From positions 1 to 5,385 of the forward strand of contig JAHIHJ010000398.1 in assembly GCA_018899795.1 (NCBI GenBank): a DNA stretch of 5,385 nucleotides. The letters are read 5' to 3'. The DNA is from Methanobacteriota archaeon. GTDB lineage: Archaea; Halobacteriota; Methanosarcinia; Methanosarcinales; Methanoperedenaceae. Below, one piece after another: positions 1-4,758 of the stretch (position 1 is the first letter of the stretch; each line of letters starts with the position of its first letter). The notes under the pieces are model-generated. The model made no database searches. It saw nothing but the letters and a program-made list of their open reading frames with translations, and was not told the origin of the DNA. The position numbers were made by a program, and so were the translations under genes.

Positions 1-1140
1 AAGCTGGGGTGAAACAACAGTGGACATAGTCCCTCCCGGTCCCATCATCTGAAGTCCTATTGATGATATTAAAACTGATATCAAGATCCCGGTAGTAACT
101 CCGATCACCCCTCCAACAACCCCGAACAATCCAGATTCAATAAGGAAAAGCTTCATTACTTCGTTATCAGTAGCCCCCAGGGATTTGAGCAACCCAATTT
201 GTCTTGTGCGCTCCATGACAGACATGAACATGGTGTTTGCTATACCCACAGCGCCCACAAGCAGCGAAACAGCCGCAATTGCGCCAAGGAACAGTGTTAT
301 CGCCTGGAACACGCTGCTTATCTGCTGCTGAATTGATGCAAAGGCAGTCACTGTAAAATCCCTGGTCCTTGAATTTACATGGCGAGACATCATAAGCTTT
401 TGTTCCATATCAGCTTTCACTATATCTGCTAAATCCTGGTCTGCGATTTTCACCGTAATAGATGTAAAATGGTTTCTCTCTACAGTTTCAGTTATAACGT
501 CGCGTGCGGGATCAGCAGGCATATAAACGGCATTGTCAGTTCCTCCAAATCCACCTGATTGTGCAAAAATACCCACCACCTTGAATGTTTTTCCTCCTAT
601 CGTTACTGGTCTATTCTGTGTGATCGGCTGCAGGAAAACATTATGAGCTAATGAATATCCTATCACGATAGCATTTGAATCGCCAGGCTGAAGATACCTG
701 CCTGATTCAAGTTCCGTAGTAACTATGGAGCGCCATACCGAGATATCAACTCCACTTATAGATACTGAGGTCTTTTCATTACCCAATATCATATCAGACC
801 TGCCTGAGACCATTCCATTTACTAAGATCACACCAGATACCTGTTTGATCACATTCAGGTCTTTATCTGTAAGATTCACGGTCGAAACTCCACCACCACC
901 CTGTGGCCCTGGTTCATGTCCAGCCCCCGTCGCTCTTGAATATCCTGGAGAGACCGTTATCAGGTCTGCTCCAAGACTTCCAAGACTTTTTTGTACGCTT
1001 GCCTGCAAACCATCACCTATTGAGATTATAGCCACGATCGCAGCCACTCCAATTACGATCCCGATTATTGTAAGCCAGCTTCGCATCTTACTTTTCCTGA
1101 CATGGCTTAACGATAACTTGAAAATATCATACGTTTTCAT
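1..1140 (-). CDS. MacB/FtsX-type ABC transporter permease (C-terminus cut by window edge)
   Basis: Reading the minus strand from the ATG at 1140 gives 380 uninterrupted codons to the window edge. The layout is that of MacB/LolC-type permeases. A short cytoplasmic N-terminus is followed by TM1 (about residues 23-43, with TIIGIVIGVAAI). A large extracellular MacB-PCD-like domain follows (about 44-275), including a Gly-rich loop at 72-84. TM2 (about 277-303), a cytoplasmic loop with the FtsX-type signature ERTRQIGLLKSLGAT (310-324) and TM3 (about 331-358) come next. The fourth helix, expected near residues 370-400, lies outside the window, so some 20-30 residues are missing. Such permeases dimerise with a LolD/MacB ATPase and transmit ATP-driven movement to the exterior rather than carrying substrate through the membrane. 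The gene begins 31 bases after the COG1361-like gene, in the same operon. Only a weak purine-rich stretch (AGAAGAGAT) precedes the ATG. The substrate is unknown. Confidence 0.93.
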   Translation of the reverse strand, partial: MKTYDIFKLSLSHVRKSKMRSWLTIIGIVIGVAAIVAIISIGDGLQASVQKSLGSLGADLITVSPGYSRATGAGHEPGPQGGGGVSTVNLTDKDLNVIKQVSGVILVNGMVSGRSDMILGNEKTSVSISGVDISVWRSIVTTELESGRYLQPGDSNAIVIGYSLAHNVFLQPITQNRPVTIGGKTFKVVGIFAQSGGFGGTDNAVYMPADPARDVITETVERNHFTSITVKIADQDLADIVKADMEQKLMMSRHVNSRTRDFTVTAFASIQQQISSVFQAITLFLGAIAAVSLLVGAVGIANTMFMSVMERTRQIGLLKSLGATDNEVMKLFLIESGLFGVVGGVIGVTTGILISVLISSIGLQMMGPGGTMSTVVSPQL

Positions 1141-1171
1141 GGTTGATCTCTTCTGGTTAATGGTCCTGTAC

Positions 1172-2365
1172 TTATTTCGATTTCTGGAAGTAGGCTGCTA
1201 TTTTTACTCGCTGCCAGTATATTACCAGTATAACAATAGCTGCCAGCAACCATATTGTATAATTTGTGCTTGCAGATTTGTTTTGTGCTCCAGCCTGGGA
1301 TAATTCCACAGGAAGGGACTTTGTGATCGTGTGTCTTTGTCCGCTTGTGTCCGTATATTGTATATCCAATTCAAGGTTGTTCCCTGTTCCGGCATTTTTT
1401 GTGATCTGGAATATTGCAGAGGTGTAATCACCAGGATTCAAATTCCCCAGCACTGAAGAACTGCTTCCTGTTGATGAGAAGTTCTTCTGGCGCGGCAGGC
1501 TGACCTTTACAGCGCTTGCGGAGCTTATCCCTACATTGGCTACATTGATCGATACAGAACCCAGGGTCTCCTGGTAGCTGATCTCAAAATCAGTCGTCCC
1601 TGCCACGATCAATCCCACATAATTATTGGATGAATAATTGTTAAGACCCGTGATCTTTATGGGCAGATTATATACACCGGGGCGTGCTGCAATATCCACA
1701 GCAAGATCAAAAGTTATACTGGCTTCATCACCTGCCTTCAAATTGCCGAGAGAGAATTGCGTCCCGCCTCCTATGATCGAGAAGATCGAATTCACGTTCG
1801 TGCCTGAGAGGTCAATACTCGCTACAGCATTCTGTACTGTGCCTGTGCCTGTATTCTTGAACCTGAGCGTCTCTTTGTTGGTGCTCATCGGTGATATGGT
1901 GCCGATGGTAGAATTGAGCAGCACTATCACAGGCCTGCCTTTGATGGTCAGGATCTGATCCTCAAGCTTTGTTGTTGTCGCAGTTGTCTGAGTTCCGCCG
2001 CTTGTTTGCTGCCCCATGTAAGTAATATAGACATTAAAATAATAATCTCCTTCCACTGCATCAGGATTAACATGTATCCTGAATTTTGCAGTCCTCTGAG
2101 AACCCCAATCATTTATGGTTCCAAGTGAATCAACATCGTCAAGCAATTTCACAGCATTAGCTGATGCATTATCCTTGGGTACAAGCCTTACATTGACATC
2201 TTCCATGAACGAGCGTAATTCTATGTTCTTTATCGGTACATAGACAAAGTTCGTATCCCCCGGATAAACAGGAGCCGTCTCTGTCACCAGATATGATTGT
2301 GCAGATGCGACCTGCGTTAACGATACCAAAAATACTAATAAGAACATTAAATTTAATTTATTCAT
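1172..2365 (-). CDS. Exported COG1361/CARDB-like S-layer-type protein of the ABC operon
   Basis: This 397-residue protein has a Sec-type signal peptide (hydrophobic residues 5-19, likely cleavage after ASA, residues 20-22). A long beta-rich exterior region follows. A single C-terminal helix (about 369-384) ends in a basic tail, so the body should face outward, anchored at the C-terminus. Residues about 145-240 and 258-350 read as two Ig-like repeats of the CARDB/NPCBM-associated type: each has an N-x-G turn (KNTGTGTV at 170-177, ANVGISSA at 276-283) followed by an LGNLxxGD motif (206-213, 307-313). Residues 30-115 resemble a third, more divergent unit. Six N-x-S/T sequons (N66, N151, N243, N295, N362, N368) fit an exported archaeal glycoprotein. 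The ATG overlaps the ATPase stop codon (ATGA), and AGGTGA lies three bases upstream, so translation is probably coupled. The family is often called 'S-layer domain protein'. The place in the operon suggests an accessory or adaptor role, which is inference. Confidence 0.88.
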   Translation of the reverse strand: MNKLNLMFLLVFLVSLTQVASAQSYLVTETAPVYPGDTNFVYVPIKNIELRSFMEDVNVRLVPKDNASANAVKLLDDVDSLGTINDWGSQRTAKFRIHVNPDAVEGDYYFNVYITYMGQQTSGGTQTTATTTKLEDQILTIKGRPVIVLLNSTIGTISPMSTNKETLRFKNTGTGTVQNAVASIDLSGTNVNSIFSIIGGGTQFSLGNLKAGDEASITFDLAVDIAARPGVYNLPIKITGLNNYSSNNYVGLIVAGTTDFEISYQETLGSVSINVANVGISSASAVKVSLPRQKNFSSTGSSSSVLGNLNPGDYTSAIFQITKNAGTGNNLELDIQYTDTSGQRHTITKSLPVELSQAGAQNKSASTNYTIWLLAAIVILVIYWQRVKIAAYFQKSK

Positions 2366-3039
2366 GTTTCACCTACGATTTTTCCATCAAGCATTTTTAC
2401 AACTCTTCCTGCATATCCTGCAATTCTCGGGTCATGTGTGATCATTACTATAGTTAATCCCTCGCTGTTCAAACTTTTAAAAACATCCATTACTTCGCCT
2501 CCCGATTTTGTGTCCAGATTTCCTGTCGGCTCATCTGCCAGGAGAATAGAAGGACCAGTGGAGAGAGACCTTGCTACCGCAACTCTCTGCTGCTGTCCTC
2601 CTGATAACTGTGCCGGGAAATGAGCTCCACGATCAGATAACCCTACAGTTTCCAGAAGTTTTTTTGAGGTCTCATCTACCTCTTTTTCAGGGAATTCATG
2701 TATCCTCATCGGAAGCTGAATATTTTCAAGAGCAGTCAGGGTAGGATACAGATTGAATGTCTGGAATATGAACCCTATCTTTTTACCCCGCACTCGCGCC
2801 AGTTCATTACTTTCGAATTCCGATATATCCCTGCTTTCAAGCAAAACCTTTCCCCTGGTTGGCATGTCAAGACAACCGATCATATTTAGCATCGTTGATT
2901 TGCCGCATCCGCTTGGTCCTGTTATAGCTACGAACTCACTTTTTTCGATCCTCAGATTTATTCCCTGAAGCGCGGGAACGTCAAACTCACCCATACGATA
3001 TATCTTCCAGACGTCCTGCAATTCCATTAAGGTTCCCAT
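2362..3039 (-). CDS. LolD/MacB-family ABC transporter ATP-binding protein
   Basis: This is a 225-residue nucleotide-binding subunit with every ABC motif intact. There is an A-loop tyrosine (Y14), Walker A GPSGCGKS (41-48), Q-loop Q93 and signature LSGGQQQR (145-152). Walker B ILLADE (165-170) runs into the D-loop PTGNLD, and the switch histidine is H202. The NLD after Walker B and the overall length are typical of the LolD/MacB/FtsE group, which pairs with FtsX-fold permeases such as the one encoded downstream. I prefer the start at 3039: a perfect archaeal Shine-Dalgarno GGTGAT lies three bases upstream. An in-frame ATG at 3069 would add ten residues (starting MLIHH), has no ribosome site and falls inside a probable TATA box. 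It is the first gene of a three-gene operon and overlaps the next gene by four bases. The ATPase would power the complex from the cytoplasmic side. Confidence 0.96.
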   Translation of the reverse strand: MGTLMELQDVWKIYRMGEFDVPALQGINLRIEKSEFVAITGPSGCGKSTMLNMIGCLDMPTRGKVLLESRDISEFESNELARVRGKKIGFIFQTFNLYPTLTALENIQLPMRIHEFPEKEVDETSKKLLETVGLSDRGAHFPAQLSGGQQQRVAVARSLSTGPSILLADEPTGNLDTKSGGEVMDVFKSLNSEGLTIVMITHDPRIAGYAGRVVKMLDGKIVGET

Positions 3040-3042
3040 TAA

Positions 3043-3048
3043 ATCACC
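3043..3048 (-). promoter_or_regulatory. Shine-Dalgarno site deciding the ATPase start
   Basis: On the minus strand GGTGAT lies three bases before the ATG at 3039. It is fully complementary to the ATCACC at the 3' end of archaeal 16S rRNA. No such site precedes the longer (3069) or shorter (3027) in-frame starts. Confidence 0.7.
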
Positions 3049-3066
3049 GATAATATGATGAATGAG

Positions 3067-3074
3067 CATATAAG
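3067..3074 (-). promoter_or_regulatory. Possible TATA box for the ABC operon
   Basis: The minus strand reads CTTATATG here. An archaeal start point about 25 bases downstream would fall near 3043-3047, giving a very short leader that begins at about the Shine-Dalgarno site. This excludes the upstream ATG at 3069 if correct. No clear BRE is seen, and the call rests on spacing and AT content only. Confidence 0.35.
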
Positions 3075-3219
3075 AATTACCAGAAATTTCCTTGAAAGCA
3101 GTTATGTAAACAAGAAATTATGCCATGTTTTACTTTACAGCAGACTTTGCCTTGATGATCATAACTACCTGTCTACTTTTTGGGGTGCAGTCCAGAACTT
3201 GATCCGCCTTTCATCTTAT

Positions 3220-3233
3220 TGTAAATATTCACA
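3220..3233. promoter_or_regulatory. Imperfect 14-bp palindrome, candidate operator
   Basis: TGTAAATATTCACA pairs in six of seven positions about its centre, with one mismatched pair (A3223/C3230). This is the usual size of a site for a dimeric winged-helix or HTH regulator. It lies between the two divergent promoters and about 40 bases upstream of the plus-strand TATA box. The regulator is unknown. Confidence 0.3.
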
Positions 3234-3234
3234 A

Positions 3235-3251
3235 AAGAGAGGCGCCTTCTT
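3235..3251. repeat. Inverted repeat centred on AGGCGCCT
   Basis: AAGA, a bulged G, the self-complementary octamer AGGCGCCT and then TCTT give a 16-base inverted repeat with one unpaired base. It starts one base after the palindrome ending at 3233. It has no room for a loop, so it fits a protein-binding site better than an RNA hairpin. Confidence 0.35.
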
Positions 3252-3261
3252 ACAAGATCAT

Positions 3262-3279
3262 GAAGTAAAATATAAATAA
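3262..3279 (+). promoter_or_regulatory. BRE/TATA promoter ahead of the release-factor-like remnant
   Basis: GAAGTAAAA followed by TATAAATA (3271-3278) resembles an archaeal BRE plus TATA box. The expected start point about 26 bases after the box centre is near 3300, at the ATG at 3301. No Shine-Dalgarno precedes that ATG, so a leaderless transcript would fit. The promoter appears to have outlived its gene. Confidence 0.5.
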
Positions 3280-3300
3280 AGAAAGCTCTTCCTCAGCTAT

Positions 3301-3459
3301 ATGCTTGAAGACTTGAAAAAGATGAAAATTAAGAAACTATCTGAGATATATGACATTGGGAGCAGGGAATCGTTCGTTAGCCTGTATATGAACATGGAAA
3401 AAACGAATGAGAGATTTGTTGAGAAACGAAAAAAAGCATGTCCAGTCCCACGCGCTTGA
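3301..3459 (+). pseudogene. N-terminal fragment resembling an archaeal baeRF/Vms1-like release-factor-family protein
   Basis: The frame from the ATG at 3301 gives 52 residues before a TGA. It starts with a charged helix (MLEDLKKMKIKKLSEIYDI). A strand-like segment, SRESFVSLYMNMEK, and the basic stretch ERFVEKRKKAC follow. A short N-terminal helix followed by FVSLYxxx is how proteins related to eukaryotic/archaeal release factor 1 (the baeRF/Vms1-Ankzf1 group, normally about 350-400 residues) begin. That assignment is from memory of the family pattern and is tentative. After KKAC (about 3439) the frame ends in PVPRA with no family character, and I could not find a continuation in the other frames. 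The gene appears to have lost about 85 percent of its length. It has a good TATA box with leaderless spacing. The alternative is a real small protein of unknown function. Confidence 0.45.
3429..3435 (-). terminator. Possible T-run terminator after the stress protein gene
   Basis: On the minus strand seven consecutive T lie about 80 bases after the stop of the UspA-type gene. A weaker T-rich patch (TTTTATCTTTT, about 3462-3472) comes before it. Archaeal termination often uses such T-runs. No strong hairpin precedes it. Confidence 0.25.
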
Positions 3460-3515
3460 CAAAAGATAAAATCTCCGGAACTACAATTATTCTCCAGGCT
3501 TTAGCCGTTATAGTT

Positions 3516-3968
3516 CTATTTCTTTTCCTTAACAGGAACTGTGAGAACAGGTATTTTCGAGTTGCGGACCACTTTGTCGGCAACGCTGCCCAGAAGGAAT
3601 CTATCGAGCCCGCTTTTTCCCAGTGTTCCCATTATTATAAGGTCTATTGAGTTCTTTTCAGCACAATTTATTATTTCATCAGCCGGGTATCCTTCAGCAA
3701 TAATTCCCTCTACCTCCAGACCTGCGGCTTCTGCCCTGTCTGCCACATTTTTTATAGCCACATCGCCTTCCTGTTTTAAAAGCGAGTATGCGTATTCCAT
3801 CGGTGCCGACATCGGGATCGAGCCATAAGCCGTGGTATCGATAACATAGATAGCATGCAGTTTTGCTCCTGTATCATTTGCAAGATCTATCCCGTAATCG
3901 ACTGCTTTTTTTGTATATTCCGAACCATCCGTAGCGATCAATATTTTTTTGTATAATTTGCTTGGCAT
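3516..3968 (-). CDS. UspA-family universal stress protein
   Basis: This is a complete single-domain universal stress protein of 150 residues, the usual length. It opens with the strand KKILIATDGS (7-16), whose Asp14 sits at the nucleotide site. A long helix with the usual AVDYGIDLA sequence follows. Near the C-terminus is the ATP-binding pattern G-x2-G-x9-G-S (G114, G117, G127, S128), followed by DKVVRNSKIPVLTVPV. The ATP motif is complete, so this should be an ATP-binding, cytoplasmic, dimeric member. I chose the start at 3968 because GAGG (3975-3978) sits six bases before it; an ATG at 3980 would add MRIF but has no ribosome site. It is transcribed alone on the minus strand. An APC permease fragment lies 565 bases upstream on the same strand, with a broken gene of opposite orientation between. 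Some archaeal APC permeases are fused to or encoded beside UspA domains. Confidence 0.95.
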   Translation of the reverse strand: MPSKLYKKILIATDGSEYTKKAVDYGIDLANDTGAKLHAIYVIDTTAYGSIPMSAPMEYAYSLLKQEGDVAIKNVADRAEAAGLEVEGIIAEGYPADEIINCAEKNSIDLIIMGTLGKSGLDRFLLGSVADKVVRNSKIPVLTVPVKEKK

Positions 3969-3974
3969 AAATAT

Positions 3975-3978
3975 CCTC
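3975..3978 (-). promoter_or_regulatory. Shine-Dalgarno GAGG deciding the stress protein start
   Basis: GAGG on the minus strand lies six bases before the ATG at 3968. It overlaps the upstream ATG at 3980, which itself has only AT-rich sequence before it. This favours the 150-residue over the 154-residue form. Confidence 0.55.
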
Positions 3979-4014
3979 ATTTAAAATTGTTTGAATGTAT
4001 TTTCTAATTCATTT

Positions 4015-4027
4015 GATTCTAAATAAA
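4015..4027 (-). promoter_or_regulatory. Weak TATA-like box for the stress protein gene
   Basis: The minus strand reads TTCTTTATTTAGA here. Transcription would begin near 3995 and give a leader of roughly 27 bases that contains the GAGG site. The whole region 3980-4112 is AT-rich, so other boxes are possible. Confidence 0.3.
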
Positions 4028-4105
4028 GAACCTGTGCAATAATACTTTCTATCATGTCATAATTGATCTAATCATATTGAATCAGGTATTAGTTTTGCAA
4101 TAATC

Positions 4106-4113
4106 TTTATAAC
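4106..4113 (+). promoter_or_regulatory. TATA-like box overlapping the 5' end of the SRPBCC remnant
   Basis: TTTATAAC on the plus strand would place a start point near 4135. That is inside the region still encoding recognisable SRPBCC N-terminal residues. Either the box is accidental or transcription now begins within the damaged gene. Confidence 0.25.
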
Positions 4114-4457
4114 ATACAGAAATCATCATAGATAATATTCCTGAAGCTATCTGGGATTATGCTTCAGACCCTGTTAATTGGAGCGCTTCAAATCCAGAAG
4201 AGCATTTTGGTTTGAATATTGATACTGAAGATAATAGACCAAAAACAGGTGCCACTTTCCATCAAAAAGAGACCGTGGCCGGGTTATTTGCCGATCTTCG
4301 CGGTCATTTTCTGTATGTAGAGAAACCAAGAATCACTGTCTGGAGAGGTATAGCTACTTATAAGGTTCTAGGAGGAGAAAAAGCAGTATATGATCATACT
4401 TACAAGGAGTTGGTTTTTTTCAAAAAGCATCTGGATAGAACAAATCCTCCGGAGTAA
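4113..4457 (+). pseudogene. SRPBCC-fold (START/polyketide-cyclase-like) protein remnant without a start codon
   Basis: The frame between the TAA at 4110 and the TAA at 4455 encodes 114 residues of SRPBCC type. It opens with the strand and helix EIIIDNIPEAIWDYASDP, then VNWSASNPEEH. Strands around GATFHQKETVAGLFADLRGHF and EKPRITVWRGIATY follow, and it ends in a C-terminal helix (AVYDHTYKELVFFKKHLD). These proteins bind hydrophobic ligands in a helix-grip cavity. Two things are odd. No ATG, GTG or TTG exists before the TTG at 4212, which would start after the first strand and helix and leave 81 residues with no good ribosome site. The segment between ATYKVLGG and EKAVYDH is also too short: two or three strands (about 35-40 residues) normally come before the final helix. 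I infer a lost start plus an in-frame internal deletion. The alternatives are a non-standard start (ATA 4128 or ATT 4137) or the short TTG form. Confidence 0.6.
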
Positions 4458-4532
4458 TCGAACACCTTCAACAGGGGAAATGGCAAATGCATTATAGTAT
4501 AGGAGGTTGCACTTGCAAGGTTCTGAACAAAG
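4458..4532. other. Short unassigned spacer with an orphan ribosome-binding site
   Basis: This lies between the SRPBCC remnant and the APC permease fragment. On the plus strand it has a five-codon frame (ATG 4480 to TAG 4497). AGGAGG at 4501-4506 then stands six bases before a TTG at 4513. The frame from that TTG soon becomes antisense to the permease fragment, so it is not a credible gene beyond about 4540. Confidence 0.35.
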
Positions 4533-4676
4533 TCAAAATAAATTCTGCGCAACCCCGGATGCCACCCCGCTCAGGACAAAAATTCCCGCGCCTATTATTG
4601 CACCGATCCCGATGCTTGCTGCTCCCCACAAACCAAGGTGTCTTTCCAGTTCAGCCATGATCTCAGTAGTGTTCAT
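4533..4676 (-). pseudogene. N-terminal fragment of an APC-superfamily amino-acid permease
   Basis: On the minus strand the ATG at 4676 opens 47 codons ending in TGA. Residues 14-41 (LGLWGAASIGIGAIIGAGIF and on to VLSGVASG) are the classic first transmembrane helix of APC amino-acid transporters. The unwound GAGIF stretch is part of the substrate site. Family members have 12 helices and 450-750 residues, so more than 90 percent is missing. After GVA (about 4542) the reading becomes QNLF and stops, and neither of the other frames resumes family-like sequence. This is therefore truncation, not a simple frameshift. The short N-terminus (MNTTEIMAELERH) looks native. The ribosome site is weak (AGAAAGAAAA). 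It lies back to back with the htrA-type gene, 82 bases away. The fragment could at most make a single-helix peptide. Confidence 0.72.
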
Positions 4677-4685
4677 TTTTCTTTC

Positions 4686-4722
4686 TAATTAATATAACTA
4701 TCCTGTGAGTCAGTTTTATTAT
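4686..4722. promoter_or_regulatory. AT-rich divergent promoter region of htrA and the permease fragment
   Basis: Two TATA-like blocks are present: TAATTAATATAACTA (4686-4700) and TTTTATTATC (4714-4723). On the plus strand the first would start htrA transcription near 4718, giving a leader of about 40 bases that includes the hairpin. The second would start near 4743, inside the hairpin. On the minus strand the second block is better placed for the permease fragment. The sequence alone does not settle which is used. Confidence 0.35.
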
Positions 4723-4735
4723 CTTTCCGGACAAT

Positions 4736-4750
4736 CCTCCGTAGTGGAGG
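4736..4750 (+). promoter_or_regulatory. Hairpin holding the htrA Shine-Dalgarno sequence
   Basis: CCTCC (4736-4740), loop GTAGT and GGAGG (4746-4750) form a perfect 5-bp, 4-G:C stem in the leader RNA. GGAGG is the Shine-Dalgarno site, eight bases before the ATG at 4759, so folding would hide it. A T/T mismatch then an A-T pair flank the stem. This is consistent with a thermometer-like or protein-controlled translation switch. It requires the upstream promoter, and function is inference. Confidence 0.5.
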
Positions 4751-4758
4751 TTATATTT

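Larger units (their letters stand above)
3070..3300. other. Divergent intergenic region with paired palindromes
   Basis: This stretch separates the minus-strand ABC operon from the plus-strand release-factor-like remnant. I see no convincing gene; the 74-codon plus-strand frame across it has no recognisable motif, no ribosome site, and covers both promoters. It contains a TATA-like box at each end. Near its right side are two adjacent imperfect palindromes, TGTAAATATTCACA (3220-3233) and one centred on AGGCGCCT (3235-3251), which are candidate regulator sites. Confidence 0.5.

Noticed and set aside
725..1303. 192-codon plus-strand frame
   Set aside because: It lies antisense to the permease and the end of the COG1361-like gene, is rich in Pro and Thr as shadow frames often are, and has no family motif.
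1638..1958. 106-codon plus-strand frame
   Set aside because: It is wholly antisense to the COG1361-like gene, which has a signal peptide, Ig-like repeats and an anchor; this frame has no motif or ribosome site.
3055..3279. 74-codon plus-strand frame in the intergenic region
   Set aside because: No recognisable motif or ribosome site, and it spans the likely promoters of both flanking genes.
3498..3507. GGCTTTAGCC mini-hairpin after the stress protein gene as a terminator
   Set aside because: The stem is only four pairs with a two-base loop, and no T-run follows it directly.
3377..3650. Small frames on both strands (3377-3583 minus, 3438-3650 plus)
   Set aside because: They overlap the stress protein gene and the release-factor-like fragment in other frames. 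The hydrophobic stretch in the plus frame mirrors the Lys/Glu-rich end of the stress protein.
3541..3828. 95-codon plus-strand frame
   Set aside because: It is antisense to the UspA-family gene, whose ATP-binding motif is complete.
4507..4692. Plus-strand frame after AGGAGG
   Set aside because: The ribosome site is attractive, but from about 4540 the frame is the antisense of a clear APC first helix, so the protein is not credible.
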